From CAVDHB01 sp963608705 (lineage in GTDB: Bacteria > Bacteroidota > Bacteroidia > Bacteroidales > Bacteroidaceae), in contig CAVDHB010000007.1 in assembly GCA_963608705.1 (NCBI GenBank), forward strand, positions 1 to 28,049: DNA of 28,049 bases. Reading direction: 5' to 3'. Position numbers and translations under genes: made by a program. Below, in pieces: positions 1 through 9,132 of the stretch (position 1 is the first letter of the stretch; the number at the start of each line of letters is the position of its first letter). The notes beneath the pieces are model-generated. The model did no database searches. It was not told where the DNA came from and saw only the letters and a program-made list of their open reading frames with translations.

Positions 1-55
1 ATAAAAAACAGGAATATTGCCTACACTAAGCCTACACTAGCCTACACTAAACAAC
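1..55 (+). repeat. Inverted terminal element, left copy (exact core)
   Basis: These 55 bases match, without a mismatch, the reverse complement of 27777-27831 at the other end of the window. Inside are three tandem units of GCCTACACTA (about 19-49), spaced 10-11 bp and so roughly one helical turn apart, like protein-binding iterons. Similarity continues, with divergence, to about 200. The left boundary is not visible because the window begins inside the match. Confidence 0.9.
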
Positions 56-69
56 TTAAAATCACTGGA

Positions 70-108
70 ATGGGTCTACATTATAGCATAGTCCTTCACT
101 TTTTCGTC
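70..108 (+). terminator. Degenerate hairpin plus T-tract in the left element
   Basis: An imperfect stem (GGTCTA near 73 against TAGTCC near 90) is followed by a T-rich tract (CACTTTTTCG). It lines up with the much better hairpin-terminator at 27727-27758 in the inverted copy, which is the main reason for listing it. On its own it would be weak. Confidence 0.3.
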
Positions 109-149
109 CATTTTCTTTCATAAAGTACACACGAAGAAGAAGATTTTCA

Positions 150-200
150 ATGTACAGTAATTTTCCATTTATAAGACAGAATAAGAGTGCGTTGCGTTGA
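150..200 (+). CDS. Possible 16-residue micropeptide, left copy
   Basis: The frame reads MYSNFPFIRQNKSALR and then TGA. The inverted element at the other end has the frame MRSNFPFIRQEKDVLR with its start and stop at the same places. Codons 3-10 are identical in DNA, and the remaining codons differ by both silent and replacement changes. The shared start, stop and length could mean a real micropeptide, or simply a conserved piece of a repeat. No ribosome-binding site stands out. The function is unknown. Confidence 0.25.
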   Translation: MYSNFPFIRQNKSALR

Positions 201-311
201 GACAACCTTATACTCTCCAGTCTAACCTCTTCATTACATAGAGTCAAACACGGTGAATAAGGAGTCACTACTCACGGCATGACAAGACACGTCCTAAATG
301 CCCATCAATCA

Positions 312-339
312 GTGGAGATGCGATGAATCGCGTCTCTAC
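312..339. repeat. Palindromic GCGTCTCTAC repeat, copy 1
   Basis: This 28-base near-perfect palindrome has arms built on GAGAYGCGAT and ATCGCGTCTC. Near-identical copies lie at 15469-15496 and 15553-15580. Such short dispersed palindromes resemble REP-type intergenic repeats. As RNA it would form a stable hairpin. Confidence 0.8.
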
Positions 340-360
340 TCAGTCGTTATAAAAATAGAA

Positions 361-382
361 CGGTGGTATGTTTGCGGATAAT
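361..382 (+). repeat. Dispersed GGTGGTA...GCGGATAAT motif, copy 1
   Basis: A short motif, GGTGGTA then seven variable bases up to TGCGGATAAT, lies 21 bp after palindromic repeat copy 1. Related copies occur at 15596-15617 (after palindrome copy 3) and, inverted, at 27583-27604. The conserved order suggests one composite repeat family. Confidence 0.55.
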
Positions 383-1081
383 CATTCTTTGTGAACCTAT
401 GTATGATACTCTGCAAGAAGGATGGGGCATCTTCCATGGGCAGGATATTTTACGACGTGCTGTCCATATTCATTGTGATTGTCAAAGCGATGGACGGGTA
501 CTTGAAATAGACTCTGTGATAGGCGATGCCTCTGGTTTCCCCATCACGCCAAAGTTCTTAAAGGAAATGAGGAAGAGGTGGTTTTTGGCAGCTTCTATAA
601 ACTTGTAAGTTTACGTGATTGATACACCCATCCAGTACCGTTCACAGTTTATCTTAGGTAGTACCACCTATATGGTACTGAAATCAGTACAGGATGGGAA
701 GGCAGAAAATAACAACCAATGACCTATATTCGGTTCGTGAGGATTTCAAACTGCTGTCTATACATTTCCCTCTCTATTTATGGGTTTTCTTATCTCCAAA
801 AACTCGGTGACAAGTTTGAGAAATTCAAGAAAAAGGATTATATTTGCAGCATGAGATTCAAAATATCTGAAACAGAATATACCGAACTCTGCCGTCTTCA
901 ATGTGAAGTGGTTAGTACTTTCGACTAAGTGAAAATGGACACTGTTTAACAAGTTAGATATGACAGCTTCATTATGGGAATCATGGATTATTGCGTTTTG
1001 CGTCTCACTTCTAAAGAAAATACAGAAAAGGTGAAAGTTTAAACCACTTTGTGTTGTGGAATTATAAAATATAAGTATGTT

Positions 1082-3010
1082 ATGGATTTAACAAATATAA
1101 ATAATATCATAGGACTCTCTAATCCTATAGAAATGCCTGTCAGTGAATTATTGACTGGCAGTTTCATCTTTTCCATTCCCTCATATCAACGAGGTTATAG
1201 ATGGGAATCTTCCGAGAATGATACGAATAAGAATGAGGTTAAGCAAGTTGACGACCTACTCAATGACCTTACTACTTTTGTCAGGACTAATGTCGGTAGA
1301 AAAGCCAACTACTATCTTCAGCCACTGATGGTTAAACCTAAACAAATAGATGGCAAATATGTATGGGATGTGTTGGATGGACAACAACGTTTGACAACAA
1401 TGCTTTTAATCTTAATATGCATAAATGAGAAACTTTACGCTAATTCTCCACTCAAGCTTTACACCTTAAAATATGAAAATCGGAAGCAACTTGATTTTGC
1501 TAAAATCACTTATACTCCAACATCTCCAAATTATAATTATCCATTACCAACCGACAATTTAGATAGCTATTTTGTCAGAAAAGCTAAGGATAGAATCGAA
1601 AGATGGTATGAGCAGGAACTGTCCGGTGATCCTTCTTTACAAGACAAAATCAAAGAACTTTTGTTCTATCCCGATGCGTCACGCGGTTCATCCACACCGC
1701 CTTCTTTGCGAGCCAAATTTATTTGGTATAATGTAGAACCTGTCACTTCCCTTGCACCTAATGGGAACAGAATGCATGATATAGAAGTTTTTAACCGCCT
1801 CAATCGAGGGAAGATCAGCTTGACAGACTCAGAACTTATCAAGGCTTTATTTTTACTTTGTATTAAATTGTCACCAGCTTCTGGAAGTTCGCTTATGACT
1901 TCAGGCACTCTTGTGAGAAAATGGGACGAAATGGGCAAGAAGTTTCAGAATGATGAATTTTGGAAAATGATTTCTCCTAAACATAAAGAGTACAACAATC
2001 GAATAGACCTACTCTTCGACTTTATCAAAAACTGTGCGGGACAAAACAACTGTAGCTCATATCGTTACTATTATGAAAAGATGCACAATCTATTGACAGA
2101 ACACGATACTCGACAGATAGAATTGCTTTGGAATGAGATAAAGCGATTTTTTGACACGCTGTGCAAGTGGCATGAAGATGTTCATAAGCACAACTACATA
2201 GGATATCTTGTAGATAATGATTATGCACTTTCGTACATTTATCAGAAAGTGACGCAAGGAGTCGGGCTGAAAACCCTCATTAAAGATTGTCTCAATTTCT
2301 CGGATATAAACGATATAGATGATTTCTCATATCAAGATAAAGATGGCTTTTCGAAAATCCGCAAGACACTGCTTTTGTTCAATGTATTAACTTGTGATAA
2401 GTTCGGACAGAAGTTCCCTTTCAACCTTTATCGCGACAACTCCTATGATGTAGAGCATGTAAACTCCCAAACAGATAATCCGATTGATAAAATAGAAGAA
2501 AAGGAAGAATGGATAAAAGAACATGCATTGCCATGTCTGTTAATCGACAGGAAAGAGATAGACAATGCAGGTATGTTCACCCAAGCTGCTAAAGAAGCAC
2601 GCAATTTGGTCATAGAGGGTATCCAATTGCTGAAGAATTTCAGGAAAAATGATGGCAAAGATATTGGCAATCAATTCAAACCATACAGAACAAAGGTGGA
2701 GAATTACTACGCTTGTGGTGACAGTAGTGCCAAGGATATGCCAGATAAAGACTCCATTGGAAATCTTACTTTGCTTAACTCATCCATAAACAGAGAATAT
2801 AAGAATGCATTATTCCCTAAGAAGTTGCGTACTTTAAAACGGAGTGATCAAGAAGGGGCATATATACCTGTCTGCACGAAATATATGTTTTTGAAATATT
2901 ACTCTAATCTGCAAGGAAATGTGTCTGCATTTAGTATGATGCGCTGGAGGCCTGCTGACCAAGAGGAATACACCACAGCGATAAAAGAATCTATTAATAA
3001 AATACTGTAA
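1082..3010 (+). CDS. DUF262-DUF1524 protein (GmrSD-like)
   Basis: This is a 642-residue protein with an N-terminal DUF262 region and a C-terminal DUF1524 (HNH-like) region. DUF262 is a ParB/Srx-fold domain. Visible motifs are SIPSYQRGYRWE (31-42), DGQQRLTT (99-106) and FNRLNRGKISLTDSELIKAL. The C-terminal part has DVEHVNSQ with His459 and then SIGNLTLLNSSINREYKN (about 558-575), the usual DUF1524 nuclease signature. The family includes GmrSD, a type IV restriction enzyme that cuts modified DNA, and SspE. Nuclease-based defence is inferred from the family. The ATG at 1082 was chosen because the in-frame codon upstream (1049) is TTG and the DUF262 homology begins soon after 1082. The next gene starts 2 bp after the stop, so the two are surely co-transcribed. 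Both genes look AT-rich beside the rest of the window. Confidence 0.88.
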   Translation: MDLTNINNIIGLSNPIEMPVSELLTGSFIFSIPSYQRGYRWESSENDTNKNEVKQVDDLLNDLTTFVRTNVGRKANYYLQPLMVKPKQIDGKYVWDVLDGQQRLTTMLLILICINEKLYANSPLKLYTLKYENRKQLDFAKITYTPTSPNYNYPLPTDNLDSYFVRKAKDRIERWYEQELSGDPSLQDKIKELLFYPDASRGSSTPPSLRAKFIWYNVEPVTSLAPNGNRMHDIEVFNRLNRGKISLTDSELIKALFLLCIKLSPASGSSLMTSGTLVRKWDEMGKKFQNDEFWKMISPKHKEYNNRIDLLFDFIKNCAGQNNCSSYRYYYEKMHNLLTEHDTRQIELLWNEIKRFFDTLCKWHEDVHKHNYIGYLVDNDYALSYIYQKVTQGVGLKTLIKDCLNFSDINDIDDFSYQDKDGFSKIRKTLLLFNVLTCDKFGQKFPFNLYRDNSYDVEHVNSQTDNPIDKIEEKEEWIKEHALPCLLIDRKEIDNAGMFTQAAKEARNLVIEGIQLLKNFRKNDGKDIGNQFKPYRTKVENYYACGDSSAKDMPDKDSIGNLTLLNSSINREYKNALFPKKLRTLKRSDQEGAYIPVCTKYMFLKYYSNLQGNVSAFSMMRWRPADQEEYTTAIKESINKIL

Positions 3011-3012
3011 AT

Positions 3013-5667
3013 ATGGCTAAATATAATTTGTATACTCTTCTCCATAGAAATTATCCGTGGACTATTACGTTACCCAATGGAGTTGTTCAGAGTGGAGAAA
3101 GTGTACGTGATATATCTGTTCGTATACCCAAAATACAACGTGATTATGCTGAGGGACGTGATACGGAAACGATTGAACGTAAAAGGTACAACTTGCTCAA
3201 TGATATGATTGATGTCGTTTATAGTATCAGAAAAGAGTTGTCTTTCGATTTCGTATATGGCTATATGATGAATGATGGGGAAAACGTATTCGAGGGTTGG
3301 GAAGATGTGAAGAAATATCCTAACATTGCTTTTGAACCACTTGACGGTCAACAACGTCTTACTACCTTATTCCTTCTATATTGGTTGTTTGGAAGGAATT
3401 TAGATTTATGTGCCAAAGACACTAATCACTCACTTTTCATTTATGAAACGAGAGATACCAGTGAGGAGTTTTGTCACTGGTTGGTTAAGCAAAAAGCGGA
3501 TGGTATTATAAAAGGTTGGCAAGACGAAGTTTCTAAAGCTAAAACACAGAACAAAATAAACGAATCAAAATGGAAGACAGAAAAGAATTCAAGTGGAATT
3601 GTTGACCCAATCAGTAATAGGCTACGTTTCCCTTTGTTTCCAGTCCCTTCTCTTTTTGATTATATGCAGTCAGATGAGTCTTTCAAGTGGGACTGGCACG
3701 ATGACCCTAATATTCATTCCATGATTAAAGTCTTGGAATCCACTGTAAAATATTTGCAAGAAAGAGGTCTGAATTATCAAGATGGAATTAAGCTAAACGC
3801 AAACCTTGATAACATATCATTCATGCTTCTTGATAAGTTAGTTTGTGATGGCGATCAGTTGTTTGAGAAAATGAATGCACGAGGCAAGGCTCTGACTAGT
3901 TTTGAAATTCTCAAGTCTGCACTTGAAGAGGAAATGGAACGACAAGGATTACCCGCAAATTTAGCAAACTCCTGGCGTGAGGCTATTGATGGAAATTGGA
4001 TAGACTATTGTTGGGACAATTCAAACATAGGCAACAATCCGCAACTCGCAACCGTGCGTGCTGTTGAAACGAAACTTGAGAGACTTCTCGTACGTATAGC
4101 AGGAAAAGAATTCTTTACCACCTACATTGTAAGCACTTCCGCCAGTAATAATGCCGATGCCAAGGATTATGCGGTATTGCTTATTGATTCGATCTCTAGA
4201 AGGGAGAGTGTCAATGAGGTAATTGACCGTTACATCGAATATGCACGGCACGAGCGTGCTCTTGGCAATCCGAAGTTTACTTTGATGGATTTTCAAGGCA
4301 TCTATGATGATATTCAGAACTTAATTTATAAAAATTCAACCGGTTGGCATGATGCCTCCTCAATACTTCCACAGCTTAACCGTTCAAACTCTTCAACATT
4401 ACTTGATGAGTTCATGGGAGACAGCCCGACTCATAATATCCGTGTTATGATTTATGCGATGTTGAAATACCTTCGCATTGTCCCAGCAAAAGATATTGTT
4501 ACAAACAGCACAGAGAAAAATAATTTCATTGATTGGATGCGGTTTATCCGTAATGTGTACAATTCGGACAACAAGACCTCTGGATTGGATAACTTTTCTG
4601 ATGTGAAAGCTGCGATAAGGGCTATTGATTTCTGGTTGAAGGAATACGAGACCTGTTACAGAACCAATAGTAGCCAAGATATTTTAAGGCTTATACGTAA
4701 CCACATACGAGACCATGCGTATGGCCAAGAGCAAGCAAGGCTTGATGAAGAATACATCAAAGCCAATTTGAGAATCAATGGTTCGAATGGTGTTGCTGCC
4801 GCCGATTGGGAGAACAGTATTTTAAAGGCAGAGGATAACTATTATCTTTGGGGACAAATTATCGCACCGCTATCATGGTCATATAACGGGAAGTTTTATA
4901 ACAAAGTGTTGTTTGATTCATACATTCATTGCCTTAATAAGATTTTCTACAATTCCATGCCGGAAGACAAACCGGTTGATGCCTTGCTAATCCAAACAAT
5001 GCTATGCTACCAAGATTATCGTCACAACCTAAAAAATGGTCTTGGGAGTTTAGGAAGATTAAACAATAACAGAGATTACAGTTGGAAACAATATTTACGA
5101 AAGAAGGATCCTGCAACTGGCTATTATGGAACGCTGTTCAAGAAAATCATAGATATTTGGTTAGCACCGTCCAATACATCTCTTTCATTTGAAAACCTGT
5201 TGAAAAAAGAAATTTCGAAAAACAGCTATGAAATAACTGATTGGCGATACTACATTGTTAATATAGGCGATCCCAAAACTCTATTAGACATATTTGGGTA
5301 TATTCGGACCTATGGCCGTTATGTCTATACTCAACCTAATGGGCATGCCTATTATTTCCGTTCAAATACGTTTCGGACATATTATCGTTATGAGTTATTG
5401 ACCACTTATCTCAGTTATGAAAAAAGACTATTGGTAAATGGAGTGAAATCGTCAAATCCAGCTCCTACTGCGGATGAATTAGGTGCGCATGTTGATTTCA
5501 CTATGCCTAATGGAGATATTGTCAGATTATCAATAGGAGATGGAAATCTATACAATATTGGTTTACAACCATTAGGAACTAATACGATGACATTGTTGCA
5601 CAACAATATTGATATTAGCAAAGTTGAGATTGAATTAAGAAATATGGGTGTAGTGCAATCTTTTTAG
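3013..5667 (+). CDS. Large DUF262 protein, partner of preceding gene
   Basis: This is an 884-residue protein with a second, different DUF262 domain: VRIPKIQRDYAEGR (about 36-49), LDGQQRLTT (110-118) and FEKMNARGKALTSFEILKSALE (about 284-305). No DUF1524 nuclease signature is visible. The last 500 residues or so match nothing I recognise, although the end is glycine-rich and looks beta-stranded. The DGQQR motif and Arg/Gly-rich ARGKAL segment are the conserved DUF262 core, associated in GmrS-like proteins with nucleotide binding or hydrolysis. With only 2 bp between them, this gene and the preceding DUF262-DUF1524 gene probably act as a two-component system, this protein being the likely sensor or NTPase. 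The role is inferred from family and arrangement. Confidence 0.85.
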   Translation: MAKYNLYTLLHRNYPWTITLPNGVVQSGESVRDISVRIPKIQRDYAEGRDTETIERKRYNLLNDMIDVVYSIRKELSFDFVYGYMMNDGENVFEGWEDVKKYPNIAFEPLDGQQRLTTLFLLYWLFGRNLDLCAKDTNHSLFIYETRDTSEEFCHWLVKQKADGIIKGWQDEVSKAKTQNKINESKWKTEKNSSGIVDPISNRLRFPLFPVPSLFDYMQSDESFKWDWHDDPNIHSMIKVLESTVKYLQERGLNYQDGIKLNANLDNISFMLLDKLVCDGDQLFEKMNARGKALTSFEILKSALEEEMERQGLPANLANSWREAIDGNWIDYCWDNSNIGNNPQLATVRAVETKLERLLVRIAGKEFFTTYIVSTSASNNADAKDYAVLLIDSISRRESVNEVIDRYIEYARHERALGNPKFTLMDFQGIYDDIQNLIYKNSTGWHDASSILPQLNRSNSSTLLDEFMGDSPTHNIRVMIYAMLKYLRIVPAKDIVTNSTEKNNFIDWMRFIRNVYNSDNKTSGLDNFSDVKAAIRAIDFWLKEYETCYRTNSSQDILRLIRNHIRDHAYGQEQARLDEEYIKANLRINGSNGVAAADWENSILKAEDNYYLWGQIIAPLSWSYNGKFYNKVLFDSYIHCLNKIFYNSMPEDKPVDALLIQTMLCYQDYRHNLKNGLGSLGRLNNNRDYSWKQYLRKKDPATGYYGTLFKKIIDIWLAPSNTSLSFENLLKKEISKNSYEITDWRYYIVNIGDPKTLLDIFGYIRTYGRYVYTQPNGHAYYFRSNTFRTYYRYELLTTYLSYEKRLLVNGVKSSNPAPTADELGAHVDFTMPNGDIVRLSIGDGNLYNIGLQPLGTNTMTLLHNNIDISKVEIELRNMGVVQSF

Positions 5668-6009
5668 TCAATATACTCAACTCTGGTTCGGAATAAGAAA
5701 GCTGGAGGTAAAGAATTGGATACAGTTATTCGTTGTAATGTCCTGCCTTTCAACCTCCATTCAATGTTGTTCTCTGTACCATATATGACTATATACGGTA
5801 TCCAATTGATGTTGTCAAGGTGGTGATAATGGAAGTTAGGTCAGGAGGAAAGTGAACATGAAGAACAAGTTCAAGCCTTTTTATGACAGGATGACGACAC
5901 TGCGCAAGAAGCATGTTTAACAACTGGTCTGTGGCATTTTCCGAATATATCGTTGAGGAAATCAGGCAATGTCATTTCTCTGATTTCTTATCCCAAACAG
6001 GAGTCGTCT
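5668..6009. other. Intergenic stretch between convergent genes
   Basis: No known gene is recognised in these 342 bases. A 20-codon frame at 5858-5920 (MKNKFKPFYDRMTTLRKKHV) follows an AGGAGG sequence and so has a good ribosome-binding site, but it matches nothing I know. No convincing terminator hairpin was found for either flanking gene. The stretch may be the remains of a displaced gene. Confidence 0.4.
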
Positions 6010-7617
6010 CTAATTACCTGTGAATCTTTCCGCAGTTCGGAAATCTTCCACTGTGCCTGTTTCGGATGAGAAACTGACTCCTATTTTATATAGCTTCCTT
6101 GCGTCGGAGCCGTAGGGTTTGGCATATCCTTTTTCCTCAATCTGTTTCAATGCCTCGTCAGCTGTACCGTCCAGCTTGAACTCGAAGATATAGATGTAAT
6201 CCTGTGTCTCGATGATGCAGTCTACACGCCCTTGACTCTGTTGTTTTTCGGTGTAGACAGTGTACACGCTGATAAGACGCAGGAGCAGGTAGAAAGTGTA
6301 GTGGAAATATCTTTCTTTTTCTCGTTCATTCTCTTTGCGTCGCATGGAGTAGGGAACGCTTGCAAGAAATGAGGTAAGCAGTTTATGGAAAGTGTCGGGC
6401 TGGCCGTCTTGCAGTGCGTCTGTGGCATCTTGCAGCCAATTGTTCACACTCTTCGGTGTACGGAGATAATTGCTGGTCACTAGGGTGAGAAATCCTCGTT
6501 TCACCTCGTTGTTGGGGAAATCAAGCATGAATGAACCTCTTCTTCGGTTGAAGTCCTTGATAGTGAGGTAACCGCTTTGGTATATCATGGGCAGCGGACG
6601 TTCCACGTCGGCTTTGTAGTCGGCGAATTCTTCGGGAGAATAAAACTTGCCTGTCATATCGTCAAGTTCCTCGTCGAAGTGGTTCATGAGCCGTATCAAA
6701 TAAGAGGGTGTCCCTGTCTTGAACCAATAGTCTTGTAGTTCCTCTTTCTGAAAGGCGTTCAGCAAGCTGAAGGGATTATACACTCCGGTGAGGTTGCTGG
6801 AGAAATGATAACCGTCATATTGGGCTTTGAGCATGGAGTACATCTCATCTACGGTGCATTTGTACCATTCCGACATTCTTTTAACAGCATCGCTGAAATA
6901 ATGTACAAGCTCTTCCTGTGTGATGCCGCAAAGCGTCTCATACTGTCTGGCCATGCTGATATCATTGGGCTGGTTGAAGCCACTGAACACACTGACCTGC
7001 GAGAATTTTGTCACTCCTGTGAGCAGGACAAATTTAAGGTCGCTGTCTGCCGCCTTGAAAGTGGAATAGAATCCTTTCAGTATATCCCGGTTGCGCTCTT
7101 CTAAAGTGATGTGATTACCTTGAAATACAATCTTCAAGTTTCGGTCAAGCACATCGAGTATGGGCTTGTCGTACTCGTCAATCAGCACCACGGCTCTGCG
7201 TCCTGTCTGTCGGTGAGCTTCGGAGAGAATTTTGCAGAAACGTGTACCCAAATCTTCATTTTTGTCACTGTTCACCGCATATTGTTTTTCCCACTGGTCT
7301 GTAAATCCTTTTAGGCGTTCTTCTAATACTCCATTCTTCGTGAAGTCAGAACCGTTGAAGTCCATACGAAAGACAGGATAGGTCAGCCACTCTTTTTCCA
7401 AGGAGTCAATCTTCAATCCTTTGAACAACTCTTTTCTTCCGAGAAAGTAGCTTTCCAATGTGGAGATAAGCAGACTTTTCCCGAATCTCCGGGGGCGACT
7501 GAGAAAGTAGATTTTTCCTTCCTGCGCTAAAGAATAAATCAAGTCGGTCTTGTCTACATAAACAAAACCGTCTTCCTGAATGTGTGCAAATGTCTGTATT
7601 CCGATGGGATATTTCAT
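6010..7617 (-). CDS. AAA-ATPase-like / PD-(D/E)XK protein, copy A
   Basis: This 535-residue protein begins MKYPIGIQTF, the characteristic start of the AAA-ATPase-like family (PF09820). The Walker A-like loop RPRRFGKS is at 41-48 and Walker B VLIDEYD at 144-150. The C-terminus has the PD-(D/E)XK nuclease-like region (PF08011) with D466 in GRVDC and E479/K481 in FEFKLDG, so the catalytic triad looks intact. This family is abundant and often multi-copy in Bacteroidales; its physiological role is not established. The protein is very similar throughout to the gene at 9723-11309, which lies in the opposite direction, so the two form a large diverged inverted repeat around the efflux-methyltransferase pair. 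Both genes are full length with motifs conserved, which argues against decay. Confidence 0.9.
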   Translation of the reverse strand: MKYPIGIQTFAHIQEDGFVYVDKTDLIYSLAQEGKIYFLSRPRRFGKSLLISTLESYFLGRKELFKGLKIDSLEKEWLTYPVFRMDFNGSDFTKNGVLEERLKGFTDQWEKQYAVNSDKNEDLGTRFCKILSEAHRQTGRRAVVLIDEYDKPILDVLDRNLKIVFQGNHITLEERNRDILKGFYSTFKAADSDLKFVLLTGVTKFSQVSVFSGFNQPNDISMARQYETLCGITQEELVHYFSDAVKRMSEWYKCTVDEMYSMLKAQYDGYHFSSNLTGVYNPFSLLNAFQKEELQDYWFKTGTPSYLIRLMNHFDEELDDMTGKFYSPEEFADYKADVERPLPMIYQSGYLTIKDFNRRRGSFMLDFPNNEVKRGFLTLVTSNYLRTPKSVNNWLQDATDALQDGQPDTFHKLLTSFLASVPYSMRRKENEREKERYFHYTFYLLLRLISVYTVYTEKQQSQGRVDCIIETQDYIYIFEFKLDGTADEALKQIEEKGYAKPYGSDARKLYKIGVSFSSETGTVEDFRTAERFTGN

Positions 7618-7926
7618 ACGATTCTTTCTGCTGGTATTGAATGACGCTGTAAAGTTACGAAAAAACGGTGGATTATGAAATGGATAGCTGATTATCCTTC
7701 ATTATTGTAGATAAACCACCTGCCTAATTTGTAATTACGAATGACTCCCCACTAACACTTTATATCTCCACAGCTTTTGTTTTTAGAATGACAAAATATT
7801 TCAGACTGAGAGTGTGCTAAAGGAACAAAGGCGGATGTGAGGTCTGTAAACACTATTTTCACGGAAACATTTAGGACTTTGTGAATATTCAGTATCTTTG
7901 CATCCCGAACATACAGCATACTCATC
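7618..7926. other. Divergent intergenic region
   Basis: These 309 bases separate two divergent genes. The only signal recognised is the fsr promoter near 7870-7900. In the leftward direction a TAACTTTA sequence about 35 bases ahead of the ATPase gene resembles the TAnnTTTG element but lacks the last base. Nothing else is seen. Confidence 0.5.
7870..7900 (+). promoter_or_regulatory. Bacteroidales promoter for the efflux gene
   Basis: TATCTTTG at 7893-7900 matches the TAnnTTTG element exactly, with TTTA at 7870-7873 (19 nt upstream) as an imperfect TTTG. The start codon of the efflux gene is 26 bp beyond the promoter. Confidence 0.65.
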
Positions 7927-9132
7927 ATGAACAACAACGTCTCGTCTTCTTTTCCGAAAAGACAGGCCACAGCCTATTCTGTGCTGTTGGCCATTAGTTT
8001 TGCCCATTTGCTGAATGACATGATACAGTCGGTCATTCCCTCCATTTATCCCATCATCAAGGATAAATACGGTTATACGTTTGCGCAGATAGGATTGATA
8101 ACTTTGGTATTCCAGTTTTCCTCTTCCTTGTTACAGCCCTTTACGGGGTGGTATGCCGATAAGCGTCCCCAACCCTATTCGTTAGCAGTGGGGATGTGTA
8201 TCACGTTGGCGGGACTTTGTATGCTGGCGTATGTGGAACAGTTTGGACTACTGCTGTGGGCGGTGGGGCTGATAGGATGCGGCTCTTCCGTTTTTCATCC
8301 CGGTGCGTCCAGAGTGGCGCAGTTAGCTTCGGGAGGTAAGAAGAGTTTGGCGCAATCTATCTTTCAGGTTGGTGGTAACGGAGGTGCGGCCTTCGGTCCG
8401 TTGGTGGCGGCATTGGTGGTGTTGCCTTACGGACAGTCGGCTATTGGTTGGTTCGCACTGGCTGCCTTGCTGGCCATCATGGTGTTGGCAAGAGTGGGGC
8501 GTTGGTATCGTAAGATATTGGTGAATCATGTAAAGCAGGTGGAGATGCGGTTTGTGTCTAAGCATACCCTTTCAAAAGGAAGGGTGCGAGGGGCGATGGC
8601 CATTCTTATCGTGATGGTGTTTTCCAAGTATTTCTACATTGCCGCCATGACGAACTACTTCACTTTCTTTCTGATGGACCGTTTCGGGGTGTCTGTGCAG
8701 CATTCCCAGTTATTCTTGTTCCTGTTTCTTGCGGCATTGGCGGTCGGCACTTTGGCGGGTGGTGTGTTGGGTGACCGTTTCGGACGGAAGTATGTCATCG
8801 TTTTCTCCATCTTGGGAGCAGCCCCGTTTGCATTGTTGCTGCCGTATGTCAATCTGTTCTGGACATTGGCGTTAGCTGTGATTATCGGGCTTGTCATCGC
8901 TTCTGCGTTTTCCGCCATCTTGGTGTACGCCACTGATTTGATGCCACATCGGGTAGGAGTGATTTCCGGCTTTTTCTTCGGACTGATGTTTGGTTTGGGT
9001 GGTATCGGTTCCGCTTTCTTTGGCTGGTTGGCCGACCGTACCAGCATCGAGTTTATCTTTCAGGTCAGTGCCGTGTTGCCTTTGATGGGGGTGATAGCCT
9101 GTTTCCTTCCAAATTTGAAAGCGGTAAAATGA
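7927..9132 (+). CDS. MFS efflux protein, fosmidomycin-resistance type
   Basis: This 401-residue inner-membrane transporter of the major facilitator superfamily has about 12 hydrophobic segments. The start is typical of the Fsr group: FAHLLNDMIQSVIPSIYPII, then KYGYTFAQIGLITLVFQ and the loop GWYADKRPQPYS. GSSVFHPGASRVAQLASGGKKSLAQS and the second-half loop GVLGDRFGRKYVI are also visible. Fsr of E. coli exports fosmidomycin; the natural substrate is unclear. The stop codon overlaps the start of the next gene in ATGA (9129-9132), so the two are translated as one operon. The ATG at 7927 is 26 bp after a good promoter. Confidence 0.9.
   Translation: MNNNVSSSFPKRQATAYSVLLAISFAHLLNDMIQSVIPSIYPIIKDKYGYTFAQIGLITLVFQFSSSLLQPFTGWYADKRPQPYSLAVGMCITLAGLCMLAYVEQFGLLLWAVGLIGCGSSVFHPGASRVAQLASGGKKSLAQSIFQVGGNGGAAFGPLVAALVVLPYGQSAIGWFALAALLAIMVLARVGRWYRKILVNHVKQVEMRFVSKHTLSKGRVRGAMAILIVMVFSKYFYIAAMTNYFTFFLMDRFGVSVQHSQLFLFLFLAALAVGTLAGGVLGDRFGRKYVIVFSILGAAPFALLLPYVNLFWTLALAVIIGLVIASAFSAILVYATDLMPHRVGVISGFFFGLMFGLGGIGSAFFGWLADRTSIEFIFQVSAVLPLMGVIACFLPNLKAVK

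Larger units (their letters stand above)
201..1081. other. Gene-poor stretch with possible gene relics
   Basis: No gene is recognised in these roughly 880 bases. The stretch contains one palindromic repeat (312-339) and one copy of a short dispersed motif (361-382). Open frames at 363-608 and 719-928 are short and match no family I know. The second ends in MRFKISETEYTELCRLQCEV, which looks protein-like, so decayed coding sequence is possible. No clear TAnnTTTG promoter is visible for the DUF262 genes that follow. Confidence 0.5.

Noticed and set aside
1..60. CRISPR array from the GCCTACACTA tandem units
   Set aside because: Units are 10-11 bp with no spacers and no cas genes; they resemble iterons, not CRISPR repeats.
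62..268. 68-codon minus-strand frame in the left element
   Set aside because: The corresponding strand in the right copy does not keep this frame; it is the antisense of the repeat.
363..608. 81-codon frame in the gene-poor stretch
   Set aside because: No family, no ribosome-binding site and its start lies in a dispersed repeat; kept only as a possible relic in the region entry.
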